The notes: a model not told the origin generated them from the sequence alone. Counted from the first letter of the stretch, positions 26,361-35,631 are shown. The stretch: 64,000 bases of DNA from JAAZHD01 sp012510895 (GCA_050951465.1 JBMNJC010000024.1:36729-100728), one strand, 5' to 3'. Numbers and translations are program-made.

Positions 26361-26744
26361 TTATAATACATGTGTGGGAAGAACCGCATCTATGATACCA
26401 ATTATCAAAGATGCAATGATGGCTCCCCATATAGAAATACTAATATCGGGAATCAGGAACTGTGTCAGGTAGATTATAACTGCTGAAATGATAAAACCTA
26501 CTATTCCTCTGCCAAAGGGAGACACATCTATTTTAAACAATTTTTGAACTACCCAATCTAAAGCTGCAATTACCACAGCAGCGACCAAAGCAGTTCCAAA
26601 GCCAATCTGAGAAAATCCTGGTGTCAACCAAGCTGTTATCATTAATACAATTGCTGCCACAATGAAACGTACAATGATCCCTACCCAGCTCCTGCCGCCT
26701 TCGTTTTCTTCATGTTTATGTCCTTGGTCCATATTACTTGCCAT
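26361..26744 (-). CDS. Small four-helix membrane protein, DUF360/phage-holin-like superfamily IV
   Basis: A 127-residue protein with a polar N-terminal 20 residues (MDQGHKHEENEGG) and four hydrophobic segments (VRFIVAAIVLMITAWL, ALVAAVVIAALDWVV, GIVGFIISAVIIYLTQF, GAIIASLIIGIIDAVL). The pattern matches the widespread small membrane family Pfam 04020, often annotated as phage holin superfamily IV although most members are chromosomal and no lytic role is shown. There are no phage genes nearby, so a holin role is not supported. A terminator follows. Confidence 0.8.
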   Translation of the reverse strand: MASNMDQGHKHEENEGGRSWVGIIVRFIVAAIVLMITAWLTPGFSQIGFGTALVAAVVIAALDWVVQKLFKIDVSPFGRGIVGFIISAVIIYLTQFLIPDISISIWGAIIASLIIGIIDAVLPTHVL

Positions 26745-26980
26745 ATATACCCGCTCCTCTCAATAGATTAAAAAATTTAGGAATATTCCTTTTTATCTTT
26801 TCCCAACTAAGTCATTTTCATTCGAATTATTATAATTTAGAAGCGGGCAAGCTTTCAGTAACAATAGAAACTTTCACTCATCAGTTTCAATCTTATTTTC
26901 TTTTGCTGCTGTAAAATTATTCATTGTCTGTATCATCATCCATACTATTCCTGCAACCTTCAGAATCAGATTTACTGGAT

Positions 26981-27787
26981 TTATATTGCTTCATTTCGGT
27001 AACATTGTTGACTACAGATATTTTTTTTTGACAAGGTCCTTCTTCTATATATAATTAATGCTATTCCCAGAATAAAAAATAAAACACTTAATAGTTGAGA
27101 AACTCTGATCGTTCCAATGTACAGGCTATCAGTGCGAAGACCTTCAATAAAGAATCGGCCGAAGGAATACAAGACCAGGTATAATAGAAATATCTCGCCG
27201 TTCCTTATCCTATATTTACGATATGACATTAAAATAAAGAAAACAATAAAATTCCAGAAAGATTCATAGAAAAAGGTAGCTAAATGCCATTGTTGCGTTG
27301 CGTCAATATATACAGCAGCAGGAAACCATTGCCATTCAGGATTATTAACAGCAAAGCCATATGCTTCCTGGTTTATATAATTACCCCATCTGCCTATTGC
27401 TTGACCCAGTATTAAACTTGGAGCACAGATATCAGCTAAATCCCAGAAACTAAGTTTTTTCCGTCTGGAATAAATTATGACACCAAGAGCTCCCCAATAA
27501 CACCTCCAAATATCGCAAGACCGCCTTTTCTAATATTAAAGATACTCCATATATTATCTCTGTATTGTTCCCACTCAAAAATCACATAGTATAAACGAGC
27601 ACCCACAATGGCCAATGGAATTGCAAGCAAAAGCCATATCAATTATGGAATCCTGGTCTATGTCAAAATATTTAGCATTTCTCAAAGCTAAAACAATTCC
27701 TAATAGGACACCAATGGAAATAAGAATGCCATACCAATATATCGGCTGACCAAATATACGAAAAGCAATTGGATTCATATGTATCAC
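26981..27787 (-). pseudogene. lgt: Prolipoprotein diacylglyceryl transferase Lgt, two frameshifts
   Basis: Lgt attaches diacylglycerol to the lipobox cysteine of prelipoproteins in the membrane. The first frame (27787-27575) gives MNPIAFRIFGQPIYWYGILIS. Reading through needs one base removed near 27638 (continuing AIPLAIVGARLYYVIF) and one G restored near 27493 (continuing GGLAIFGGVIGGALGV). Then GRWGNYINQEAYG, the Lgt signature, is in frame, and the last part is the open frame ending at 26981. A nine-A run near the end may hide a third shift: one A fewer gives a hydrophilic tail ending DDDTDNE at about 26918. Lgt is needed by the lipoproteins encoded here at 28592 and 40491, so loss is unlikely. 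Confidence 0.85.
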
Positions 27788-27879
27788 TCTCCTATGTTTC
27801 CAATTATAGTAATCCTGAAGAATGTAGTCAAGGAAAACTCATATAATGAGCACTTAAAAGAAAAGTCACTTAATAAAAA

Positions 27880-27905
27880 GAACAAAGAGATTTTTCTCTT
27901 TGTTC
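27880..27905 (-). terminator. Terminator after the YhcN-type lipoprotein gene
   Basis: A perfect 11-bp stem GAACAAAGAGA/TCTCTTTGTTC with a four-base loop, followed on the minus strand by TTTTTATT. Confidence 0.85.
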
Positions 27906-27944
27906 CTCGCTTGTTACATATTTCTTAGATTGTTTAGAATCTAT

Positions 27945-28592
27945 CTATTTAGGGTTTATTCGATTGATCATTTCATTCAATTCATCTGTAAAGCCAGATA
28001 TAGGCCTTCCTTTACCGATTTCACGGAACATCTCTTCCAGTCTGCTTACCACATCCGGCTCGGCCGTGACTACAACACGATTAATCCTCCTGTCAGTATC
28101 CCGAGCTCTTTCTTCCACTTTTTCCTTAATTCTGTCAGTTAATTTCCCTTTATACTGATCATTGAATTGAATTCCAATCATGGCAGTATTTCCAGTAATT
28201 ACACAGACGGCAGATTGAACTTCATCTACTTTAGCTGCTGCTTCAGCAATTCTTTTTGCCCTGCTCTGTATATTGACATCAGATTGATTGGCATCTGCTC
28301 CAGGAGTTATACCTGGATTACCAGTTCGATTACTGTCTTCATTAATTGGTCTCGTGTTTCCATCATTGTCTAAATTTCCCAGCGATTGGTTTCTATCATC
28401 TTGATTATCAGGTGTGGTATTAGGCATGGGATTTACAGGATTCCTGGGAGTAAACCTTGTTTGCCTGTTTTCTTGCCGGGGAAATTGCGTATTCGTATTG
28501 TCATCCGGTGTTCTGTCAATGGTACAGGAAACAACCAATATACTAGTTAAAATAATAGCCAGAATAGAGAACAAAAGATTGCTTTTTCTCAT
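27945..28592 (-). CDS. YhcN/YlaJ-type sporulation lipoprotein
   Basis: A lipoprotein signal with lipobox ILVVSC (Cys23) is followed by an Asn/Pro/Asp/Arg-rich low-complexity linker of about 85 residues and a C-terminal YhcN/YlaJ domain (AKRIAEAAAKVDEVQSAVCVITGNTAMIGIQF...RVVVTAEPDVVSRLEEMFREI). The family sits in the spore inner membrane or coat, with a role in germination in Bacillus. The ATG at 28592 is chosen for the AAAGGAGG site in front of it. It has its own terminator. Confidence 0.85.
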   Translation of the reverse strand: MRKSNLLFSILAIILTSILVVSCTIDRTPDDNTNTQFPRQENRQTRFTPRNPVNPMPNTTPDNQDDRNQSLGNLDNDGNTRPINEDSNRTGNPGITPGADANQSDVNIQSRAKRIAEAAAKVDEVQSAVCVITGNTAMIGIQFNDQYKGKLTDRIKEKVEERARDTDRRINRVVVTAEPDVVSRLEEMFREIGKGRPISGFTDELNEMINRINPK

Positions 28593-28679
28593 TTTATCGC
28601 CTCCTTTGTTTCTATTTTGGCTTTCTTCTAAACATTTATGTGATGCAATTGAAGACATATAAGGAGGATTTTTCTAAAA

Positions 28680-28713
28680 AACAACTCATTAAAGAAGCAA
28701 TAATGAGTTGTTT
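28680..28713 (-). terminator. Terminator of the rnf operon
   Basis: Arms ACAACTCATTA and TAATGAGTTGT with a nine-base loop, followed on the minus strand by a run of T. It lies about 65 bases past rnfB. Confidence 0.8.
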
Positions 28714-28775
28714 CATTTTTATATTAATTGTATTAAAATGATCTATTTTATACTAAATACTTTACATGCATATAA

Positions 28776-29570
28776 TTATTTTGAAATAATTGCATTTGTT
28801 GGGCATTTTTTGACACATTCTTCACAATTTGTACATTTATTATAATCAATTCTAGCCAGGTTGTTTTCAAAAATAAATGCATCTACAGGACAGGTTTTAA
28901 CACAAATACGGCACCCGATACAACCTACCTGACAATTATTCCTAACAATCCTTCCCGTATCTTTTGAATTACAAGCAACTAGTACTTGGCTGGACATAGG
29001 AATAAGCTCAATTATGTTTTTAGGACAAGCCTTCACGCATAAACCACAAGCTGTACATTTTTCTCTGTCCACTTCAGCAATTCCTTTCTTAGTGATATGA
29101 ATTGCATCAAAAGGACACACTCGTACACAGGTCCCCAATCCCAAACATCCATAACTGCATCCTTTATTGCCATCTGCCAGCATGGAGGCAGCCACACAAT
29201 CAGCTATTCCTTCATATTGATACTTATCAATTGCCTTTTCACAATCTCCTCTGCATATAACCTGTGCTATTTTTTTCTCTGTTGTTTCTATATAAATCCC
29301 CATAATGGCACTTACATTTTTTGCCACAGCAGTACCGCCTACGGGACATGCATCTACAGGGGCTTTTCCAGCTACAATAGCAGTGGCAAGTCCATCGCAG
29401 CCTGGATAACCACAAGCTCCACAATTAACTCCCGGCAATGCATCCTTTACCTCTTCTATTCGTGGATCTGTTTCTACTACAAATTTCCTTGAGGCGAGTG
29501 AAAGTCCAGCTCCAAATATGAAACTAAGCCCGCCAAGACTTAAGACAGGAAATAATAGTTGTTCCCACAT
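28776..29570 (-). CDS. rnfB: Rnf complex subunit RnfB (ferredoxin-accepting Fe-S subunit)
   Basis: RnfB receives electrons from reduced ferredoxin. One N-terminal membrane segment (LLFPVLSLGGLSFIFGAGL) precedes the 4Cys cluster GVNCGACGYPGCDGLA and further cysteine motifs (CSYGCLGLGTCVRVCP, CTACGLCVKACP, CIGCRICVKTCP, CTNCEECVKKCP), a cluster-rich clostridial form. It is the last gene of rnfCDGEAB, 12 bases after rnfA, and is followed by a terminator. All expected cysteines are present over 264 residues. Confidence 0.95.
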   Translation of the reverse strand: MWEQLLFPVLSLGGLSFIFGAGLSLASRKFVVETDPRIEEVKDALPGVNCGACGYPGCDGLATAIVAGKAPVDACPVGGTAVAKNVSAIMGIYIETTEKKIAQVICRGDCEKAIDKYQYEGIADCVAASMLADGNKGCSYGCLGLGTCVRVCPFDAIHITKKGIAEVDREKCTACGLCVKACPKNIIELIPMSSQVLVACNSKDTGRIVRNNCQVGCIGCRICVKTCPVDAFIFENNLARIDYNKCTNCEECVKKCPTNAIISK

Positions 29571-29582
29571 TTAAATCTCCCC

Positions 29583-30170
29583 TTATTTTATTAATCCCTG
29601 AAAACCTAAAAAAGCAACAGACATTAATCCCGCTGTGATCATAGCAATTGGAAAGCCCTTAAAAGGTTCAGGAATATCTGATAATTCTAACCTCTCGCGT
29701 ATACCTGCAAACAAAACTATGGCTAAAGTAAATCCCAAAGCTCCGCCAATTCCGTTTACCAAAGTCTGAAAAAGATCATATCCTTCTTCTATATTGAGGA
29801 TAGCAACGCCCAGTACAGCGCAATTCGTGGTTATCAACGGAAGATATACTCCTAATGCCTGGTATAGAGACGGGCTAATCTTTTGAATGACCATTTCAAC
29901 AAATTGTACCAAAGTAGCAATGATCAATATAAAAGCCAAGGTTTGCATATATTGCATTTCCAGTGGTTCCAGGATGAAATAGTATGCGAGATAAGTAATA
30001 ACTGATGCCAGAGCCATAACAAAGGTTACAGCTGCGCCCATTCCTATAGCTGTAGAGACCCGTTTGGAAACCCCGAGAAAAGGACATATTCCAAGGAAAC
30101 GGGACATAATAAAATTATTTACTAAAATCGAGCTCAATAAAATAATAAATATCTTACCAAAGTACTCCAT
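29583..30170 (-). CDS. rnfA: Rnf complex membrane subunit RnfA
   Basis: A 195-residue membrane protein with six hydrophobic segments and the conserved start ILLSSILVNNFIMSRFLGICPFLGVSK. The Cys in GICPF and the second conserved TTNCAVLG Cys are the pair thought to carry the intramembrane Fe-S cluster shared with RnfE. It helps couple ferredoxin:NAD+ electron flow to Na+ or H+ export. It is encoded 15 bases after rnfE in the same operon. Confidence 0.95.
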   Translation of the reverse strand: MEYFGKIFIILLSSILVNNFIMSRFLGICPFLGVSKRVSTAIGMGAAVTFVMALASVITYLAYYFILEPLEMQYMQTLAFILIIATLVQFVEMVIQKISPSLYQALGVYLPLITTNCAVLGVAILNIEEGYDLFQTLVNGIGGALGFTLAIVLFAGIRERLELSDIPEPFKGFPIAMITAGLMSVAFLGFQGLIK

Positions 30171-30185
30171 ATTACAACCTCCTAT

Positions 30186-30797
30186 TTATGTCTCTTCCCC
30201 GTGCTTAAACTTTCCACTATCCAGTTTGTTAACCAATGCTAATATTAATCCCAGGGTTATAAAAGCACCTGGCGGCATAATCATGATAATAGCAGGCTCA
30301 AAGCTTTGTCCCATAATAGGGTATCCAAATATAGTTCCTGCACCTATAATCTCCCTAATGATTCCTAGTATCGTCAGAGCTAATGTAAACCCTATCCCCA
30401 TACCAATTCCATCAAATAAGGAATCAAATGGTTTATTTTTAGAGGCAAAGGCTTCTGCACGACCTAAAATAATACAGTTTACAACTATTAAAGGAATGAA
30501 TAAACCCAATGCATCATATAAAGCTGGTACAAAAGCTTCCATCAGCATACCCGCTATAGTTACGAAGGAAGCAATAATAACAACAAAGGCGGGAATTCTT
30601 ATTTTATCTGGTATAAAGTTACGTAATAAAGAAATGACAAGATTAGATGCCGACAGTACAAATATTACAGCCATACCCATAGCAAGACCATTAACAGCAG
30701 CTGTAGTTACTGCCAGGGTAGGACACATTCCCAATACCAGTCTGAAAATAGGATTTTCTTTAAATATCCCATTTATCAATATGTTTTTTACCTTCAT
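30186..30797 (-). CDS. rnfE: Rnf complex membrane subunit RnfE
   Basis: A 203-residue paralogue of RnfA with NPIFRLVLGMCPTLAVT near the N terminus and VVNCIILGRAEAFA in the middle, giving the conserved Cys pair of the RnfA/E interface. Six membrane segments are visible. It overlaps rnfG by four bases, so translation is probably coupled. Confidence 0.95.
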   Translation of the reverse strand: MKVKNILINGIFKENPIFRLVLGMCPTLAVTTAAVNGLAMGMAVIFVLSASNLVISLLRNFIPDKIRIPAFVVIIASFVTIAGMLMEAFVPALYDALGLFIPLIVVNCIILGRAEAFASKNKPFDSLFDGIGMGIGFTLALTILGIIREIIGAGTIFGYPIMGQSFEPAIIMIMPPGAFITLGLILALVNKLDSGKFKHGEET

Positions 30798-31345
30798 GAA
30801 TCGCTTCCTCCCTTTAGTTCTGCTTGATAAAAATCTATTGCATGATTAACGGCACTGGTAACAGCGTTTGAAGAGACAGTGGCTCCGCTTATAACATTGA
30901 TTTCATTACTGCTTATTTCTTCGTCCACCGGCAATCCTTTGTATTGCTCGCAATAATGACTGTCTTGCACTTTTGCACCAAGCCCTGGAGTTTCCTTGTG
31001 ACTTATAACTCGCAGCCCGCTCAATGTTCCTTCATTATTAAATCCTACTAATACCTCCAAATTCCCTCCGTATCCTCTATTTGACACCTGGAAAACATAA
31101 CCTTCCAAATTCCCATCTGCTAAACCTTTAAAAGCTCTAATTACATTTGGATATGCCTCTTCATCAACTTCCAACTCAATAAATTCATCCGCACTACTCA
31201 ACACAGCAGTTCTAGCTTCGTTACTGGCTTTTTCTGCCCGTACTTTAATTGGTTCTTCAGTTATCATCTGCGTTAATGCTAAAGCAAAAGTAGCTATTAC
31301 CGTAATCAATAACAGCTTGAATCCCATTTTTAAGGTATTAGGCAT
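30794..31345 (-). CDS. rnfG: Rnf complex subunit RnfG (covalent FMN)
   Basis: One N-terminal membrane segment (KLLLITVIATFALALTQMI) and an extracytoplasmic FMN-binding domain. The FMN is attached to the Thr of SGATVSSNAV (motif S-G-A-T), and HKETPGLGAK precedes it as usual. The ATG at 31345 follows GGGGAGGTGG and overlaps the end of rnfD by eight bases; an upstream in-frame start would overlap by over 50 bases. Confidence 0.94.
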   Translation of the reverse strand: MPNTLKMGFKLLLITVIATFALALTQMITEEPIKVRAEKASNEARTAVLSSADEFIELEVDEEAYPNVIRAFKGLADGNLEGYVFQVSNRGYGGNLEVLVGFNNEGTLSGLRVISHKETPGLGAKVQDSHYCEQYKGLPVDEEISSNEINVISGATVSSNAVTSAVNHAIDFYQAELKGGSDS

Positions 31346-32321
31346 ACTTATCCACCTCCCCAAATATTTTTGGCATGGTGTATTTTTCAATTAAAGGAGC
31401 AGCTACGTTCATAAGTAAAATAGAATACGTTACTCCTTCCGGATATCCTCCGTAACTGCGAATAACAGCAGTCAGTATACCACATCCTATACCCATAATA
31501 ACCTGACCTAAAGGTGTGCTGGGAGATGAGGAATAATCTGTAGCCATAAAGAAGGCTCCTAAAATAAGACCTCCTATAAATATTTGATAAAAAGCATCAT
31601 AAATACTAATATCATTAAACAAAAACATGAAAATAAATGTAGTTAGAATATAGGTTATCGGAATCCTCCAATTAATTACTCCTCTCAGAAGCAGATAAGC
31701 TGCACCAATTAAAAGAGCTAATTTAGATACTTCACCTATACAACCTCCTATATTTCCGATAAAAACGTCCCATAAGGAAGGAAGCTCTGCAGCTGCTTGT
31801 GTAGCGCTGCTGGTAGCACTGCTGGTAGCGCTGCTGGTGGAATCAGCTATTTTAGATACAATCAAAGGCGTTGCTGAGCTTACACCGTCTGGATTTATCC
31901 AGTTGGTCATGCGTGCCGGCCAACAAGCTAATAGTATTGCTCGAGCTGCCAATGCAGGATTCATGAAATTATGACCGAGGCCACCGAAAACTTGTTTTAC
32001 CAAAGCAATGGCTATAACTGAACCTATAATCGCCAACCACCATGGAGCAGTAGGTGGAAGATTATATGCCAACAGCATCCCTGTTACTACTGCACTTACA
32101 TCATTTATTGTTACAGGTTTATTCATAATTTTCTGGATCAAATATTCTGTCAAAACAGCACTTGCTACACTAAGTAGTATAATCCAAAGTGTTCTTACCC
32201 CAAAAAACCAGACAGATGCAATTCCTGCAGGAATTAAAGCTATAACAACATCTAACATGATCCGAGAAGTTGTCTCTTTAGTCTGAATATGGGGAGATGA
32301 TGAAACAGTAAGCAAATTCAT
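31338..32321 (-). CDS. rnfD: Rnf complex membrane subunit RnfD (covalent FMN)
   Basis: A 327-residue polytopic subunit with PHIQTKETTSRIMLDVVIALIP at the N terminus, GHNFMNPALAARAILLACWP and the flavinylation region PDGVSSATPL, where the Thr carries FMN. Usual members read SGATPL, so this has Ser for Gly. Just after it, a loop holds a threefold SSAT repeat (31801-31838). C-terminal features GAFFMATDYSSSPSTPLGQ and RSYGGYPEGVTYSILLMN are conserved. The operon position after rnfC is canonical. Confidence 0.94.
   Translation of the reverse strand: MNLLTVSSSPHIQTKETTSRIMLDVVIALIPAGIASVWFFGVRTLWIILLSVASAVLTEYLIQKIMNKPVTINDVSAVVTGMLLAYNLPPTAPWWLAIIGSVIAIALVKQVFGGLGHNFMNPALAARAILLACWPARMTNWINPDGVSSATPLIVSKIADSTSSATSSATSSATQAAAELPSLWDVFIGNIGGCIGEVSKLALLIGAAYLLLRGVINWRIPITYILTTFIFMFLFNDISIYDAFYQIFIGGLILGAFFMATDYSSSPSTPLGQVIMGIGCGILTAVIRSYGGYPEGVTYSILLMNVAAPLIEKYTMPKIFGEVDKYA
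31801..31838 (-). repeat. Threefold 12-bp tandem repeat within rnfD
   Basis: Three near-identical 12-base units encode (SSAT)3 directly after TSS in a hydrophilic loop. The units differ by single synonymous bases (AGCAGCGCTACC, AGCAGTGCTACC). Confidence 0.85.
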
Positions 32322-32372
32322 TCCAAACCCTCCAAAATGCCTTTTATGTCTCTATTTTATCTATTTCTGTCA

Positions 32373-33722
32373 TCACTGTAAGGATTGCGCTTTTTCTTTT
32401 CTTGCTTCAATTATTTCTTTTTTTGCCACCTTAATAGATTGAAGTAAAGGTCTTGATGCCGGGCATATATAGGAGCAACTGCCACATTCTATACAGTCCA
32501 ACACATGTAATTTTTCTGCTTCATCCATATTCCCCTTCAGTGAATGTGTACTTATTTTAAAAGGAATAAGACGTATCGGACATACTGAGCTGCATCTACC
32601 ACACCGAATGCAATTGGATGATCTCCTTAGAAACGCTTCCGTTTTTGTAAAAGCCAAAATGCCGGATGTACCTTTCACCACAGGAACATTTAAGGTATGC
32701 TGGGCTGTTCCCATCATAGGTCCGCCTTCTATGACCTTAATCGGCTCTTCCTTAAAACCCCCGCAAAAATCTATTACATCCTTAAACGAAGTGCCAATTC
32801 GAACTATTAGATTTTTTGGTTCTCGAACAGCTCCTCCTGAAACGGTAACAATACGCTCATAGAGCGGCTTTCCAGTTTTTATTGCACGAGCAATTGCTGC
32901 TGCAGTGCTTACATTTTGAACAACTACACCTACATCCATTGGTAACTTTCCAGAAGGAACAACCCGATTTGTTATGACTTTAATCAGCTGTTTTTCAGAT
33001 CCTTGAGGAAACTTACTGCGTAAAGACTTTACATAAATAGTTTTCTCATTTCTTGAAGCATCAGATATTGTCTTAATTGCTTGGGGTTTATTGTCTTCAA
33101 TACCAATATAGCCTTCAGATGCATTTAAAATTTTCATAATAATCTTTAATCCATCAATTACATCTTCAGGATGTTCCAACATTAATCGATAATCTGATGT
33201 GAGATATGGTTCTGATTCAGAGCCATTTAGGATAACATAGTCAATCTTCTTTTCAATTGGCGGAGATAATTTAACATGAGTTGGGAAAACAGCCCCACCC
33301 ATTCCGACTATACCGGATTCCATTATTATGTTCTTCAATTCATTTCCGTTAAGCTTTTCAAAATCTACAGGTTTTATGGATTCATCCAGCTGATCCTGTC
33401 CATCATTGGAAATAATAACTGCAGATGCCTTGCCGCCATTTGGTATATCTACAGATTCTATAGACTTAACAGTTCCTGAAACACTGGAATGAACAGGAGC
33501 ACCCACATATCCTCGAGGTTGCCCAATCTTTTGCCCTAGTAAAACTTTATCTCCCTTTTTTACCAAAACCTGACAAGGTGCGCCAATATGCTGCTGCAAT
33601 GGAATGGTCACAAGCTCCGGAATCTTACAATATTCCAATTGCTTTGTTTCTGTAAACTGTTTATTCTGGGGAATTAAGACTCCTCCTAAAAAAGTTAAAT
33701 TTCTTTTGAACAAACAATGCAC
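32373..33722 (-). CDS. rnfC: Rnf complex subunit RnfC (NADH-binding)
   Basis: RnfC is the peripheral NAD+-reducing subunit. The protein starts with LTFLGGVLIPQNK, has the barrel-sandwich region VKKGDKVLLGQKIGQPRG...VHSSVSGTV, a nucleotide/FMN region GMGGAVFPTHVKLSP, and two 4Fe-4S clusters CIRCGRCSSVCPIRL and CIECGSCSYICPASRPL, over 449 residues. The start is uncertain: the GTG at 33722 has no clear binding site, while a TTG three codons on has GAGGTG at good spacing. It is first in the operon. Confidence 0.94.
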   Translation of the reverse strand: MHCLFKRNLTFLGGVLIPQNKQFTETKQLEYCKIPELVTIPLQQHIGAPCQVLVKKGDKVLLGQKIGQPRGYVGAPVHSSVSGTVKSIESVDIPNGGKASAVIISNDGQDQLDESIKPVDFEKLNGNELKNIIMESGIVGMGGAVFPTHVKLSPPIEKKIDYVILNGSESEPYLTSDYRLMLEHPEDVIDGLKIIMKILNASEGYIGIEDNKPQAIKTISDASRNEKTIYVKSLRSKFPQGSEKQLIKVITNRVVPSGKLPMDVGVVVQNVSTAAAIARAIKTGKPLYERIVTVSGGAVREPKNLIVRIGTSFKDVIDFCGGFKEEPIKVIEGGPMMGTAQHTLNVPVVKGTSGILAFTKTEAFLRRSSNCIRCGRCSSVCPIRLIPFKISTHSLKGNMDEAEKLHVLDCIECGSCSYICPASRPLLQSIKVAKKEIIEARKEKAQSLQ

Positions 33723-33776
33723 CTCATTTCTTTATACCATTGGATTGTTAAAAATATATCATCATTCTCACATGAA

Positions 33777-33812
33777 AATAACCCTCAGAAGCCATAGCTT
33801 CTTTAGGTTATT
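33777..33812 (-). terminator. Terminator after the SIS-domain gene
   Basis: A nested hairpin: outer AATAACC/GGTTATT, inner AGAAGC-CATA-GCTTCT. On the minus strand it follows the SIS gene and is trailed by TTATTTT. Confidence 0.55.
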
Positions 33813-33918
33813 TAATAAGAAAAGCTTTAAAGTATATAAGTATTATAACATAAACCCCAAACATATGATACAGTATTTTATAAACTTTATTGTGAACATT
33901 CGCCATAAATAATTCATT

Positions 33919-34512
33919 TTATTTATTTAATCTTTCTCCAACAGCTCCTCCTGGGTGAATTAAAGCAAATTGTTCGTTTTTATAGCCGGTTTCTTCAATT
34001 AAAGCTGTTTGGAGAGTATGAAATATGACACATAAAGAAGTTGAAGAAGTAGTGCCCTGGGAATTGTATCTGTCTGTTTCTCTGTTTACATGTTGCTTTA
34101 TAACAATATCTGCATTCTTAGCTATCGGTGAATCCAAATTCTCTGTTATAGACAGAATTGTAACTTTTTTTTTCTTACATATATCAATTATTGGAAGCAA
34201 TTCCTTTGTTTTACCGCCCCGGGAAGCAAATACCATAACATCTCCTTCCTGTAAAAAACCACTTGCCCCATGAATTGCTTCAGCTGGAGAGATAAATCGG
34301 GCAGGGCGCTCTATGCAACAAAGCAGATGTGCAAAATGCTGACACATTATACCGGAATGTCCACTGCCGGTTGTTCCAATTCTTTCTGCTTTTGCTAATA
34401 CTTCTACAGCTTTAGAAAACACCTCTTCATCAAAAAAATTTTCCATTTCACGTATGCATTCTGCTTCAATTTTGTAAACGTCCATAACTCTTTTTAAAGT
34501 CTCTTTTTTCAT
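33919..34512 (-). CDS. SIS-domain sugar isomerase-like protein
   Basis: A 197-residue SIS domain with the phosphosugar-binding motif IGTTGSGHSGIM and a Ser-containing second loop FASRGGKTKELLPII, followed by LDSPIAKNADIVIKQ and FALIHPGGAVG. This is the KpsF/GutQ arabinose-5-phosphate isomerase type but without the C-terminal CBS pair, as in the short SIS proteins of Firmicutes, so its substrate is open. The ending IHPGGAVGERL is typical of the group. It starts with a good AGGAGGGT site and has its own terminator. Confidence 0.8.
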   Translation of the reverse strand: MKKETLKRVMDVYKIEAECIREMENFFDEEVFSKAVEVLAKAERIGTTGSGHSGIMCQHFAHLLCCIERPARFISPAEAIHGASGFLQEGDVMVFASRGGKTKELLPIIDICKKKKVTILSITENLDSPIAKNADIVIKQHVNRETDRYNSQGTTSSTSLCVIFHTLQTALIEETGYKNEQFALIHPGGAVGERLNK

Positions 34513-34652
34513 TTTACCCTCCTGTTAAACTTTTTTGAATATATTAATGAACCGTGACTATACCACTATGCTAATATTATATGTTTATCACATATTTTTC
34601 AATAGGTTTACAACTGTAATGGATCCCTTTTTAGTTCTTATTCAATGAATAA

Positions 34653-35009
34653 TTAATTTGTCTTATCCTTGCGCATAAGTTCATAAATGCCCATAATGAG
34701 AAGAAATACACCGAATACCTTTCGAAGTAGTGATGCAGTCAGATATGAAGCCAGAACAGACCCCGTAACAGCGCCAAAGACACCAGTGATAATTAAATTA
34801 AACGCTGTTTTAAAGCAAATTAATTTTCTTTTCGCATGTATAATAATAGCTGATATACCAGTAGGGATAAAAAAAGCAAGGTTCAACCCCTGAGCAACAT
34901 GTTGTGTTGTACCCGCTAAAACTACCATTGCCGGTATGAGAACGGTGCCTCCTCCAATACCCATGCCACTGATAATACCTGACAGAAATCCTATTAATAA
35001 AAGTATCAT
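34653..35009 (-). CDS. Half-size TauE/SafE (TSUP) transporter, second of a pair
   Basis: A 118-residue protein with four membrane segments and the TSUP repeat motif GFLSGIISGMGIGGGTVLIPAM. Usual TSUP exporters have two such repeats in about 250 residues; here each gene encodes one. The ATG at 35009 overlaps the stop of the preceding half-gene as ATGA, so translation is coupled, and the two products probably form a heterodimeric pore. The substrate could be sulfite, sulfonate or another organic anion and cannot be read from sequence. Confidence 0.8.
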   Translation of the reverse strand: MILLLIGFLSGIISGMGIGGGTVLIPAMVVLAGTTQHVAQGLNLAFFIPTGISAIIIHAKRKLICFKTAFNLIITGVFGAVTGSVLASYLTASLLRKVFGVFLLIMGIYELMRKDKTN

Positions 35010-35389
35010 TTTAAAACCATCCTTATTGCAGCTGCAATCATAAATAGAGCAAATATTTTTTTTAACCAAACAGATGGTATTCTTTTTAATAAAAAGGCAC
35101 CTGATATACCGCCTATGATACCACCAATGGCCACTGGTATAGCTTTACTAAAATCAAGAAAACCGTGACGAAAATAAACAAATAAACTTACAATAACAAG
35201 AGGCAAAATAACAGCTATGGCTGTAGCATGTGCTTCATGTTCATCCATATGCAGGATATGTATCATGGAAGGTACAGCAATCATACCTCCTCCCGCACCA
35301 AAAAGTCCATTACAGAAACCTGTAATTAAACCTATTAACATTATTTTTAGGATATAATATTTATCTTTCAATGTATTCACCCAACCCAA
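35006..35389 (-). CDS. Half-size TauE/SafE (TSUP) transporter, first of a pair
   Basis: A 127-residue protein with the other TSUP repeat (LIGLITGFCNGLFGAGGGMIAVPSMIHIL), four hydrophobic segments and a C-terminal KRIPSVWLKKIFALFMIAAA. It precedes and overlaps its partner by four bases. It is intact at both ends, so this is an ordered gene pair, not a frameshifted single gene: the second half has its own ATG, and both halves carry complete repeats. Confidence 0.8.
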   Translation of the reverse strand: MGWVNTLKDKYYILKIMLIGLITGFCNGLFGAGGGMIAVPSMIHILHMDEHEAHATAIAVILPLVIVSLFVYFRHGFLDFSKAIPVAIGGIIGGISGAFLLKRIPSVWLKKIFALFMIAAAIRMVLK

Positions 35390-35631
35390 AACTATTTATT
35401 CATGGAATTATACAGTTAAATTACCCGATACTATTATTTTTATTCCTTATCATTCCTTATTCTCACATACATTTCATTTTAGACATTGATTCAAAGCTGA
35501 TATCCGATAATTATAAGTTGACATAATACTCAGTATAATACAGGATTATTTTAATCCTTCACTAATTTGCATAGTCAAGAATATTATATATGTATAGATA
35601 TATTTTTATATGGGAAAGGAGTGCTTTTTAA

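Noticed and set aside
26361..26744. Prophage remnant, suggested by the holin-type label of the DUF360 family
   Set aside because: No lysin, structural, integrase or other phage genes are nearby, and the family is mostly chromosomal.
35390..35631. Sporulation-sigma promoter for cotJABC
   Set aside because: The AT-rich leader contains partial matches (GAATATT, CATAGTCA), but spacing does not fit a sigma-E or sigma-K pattern well enough to report.
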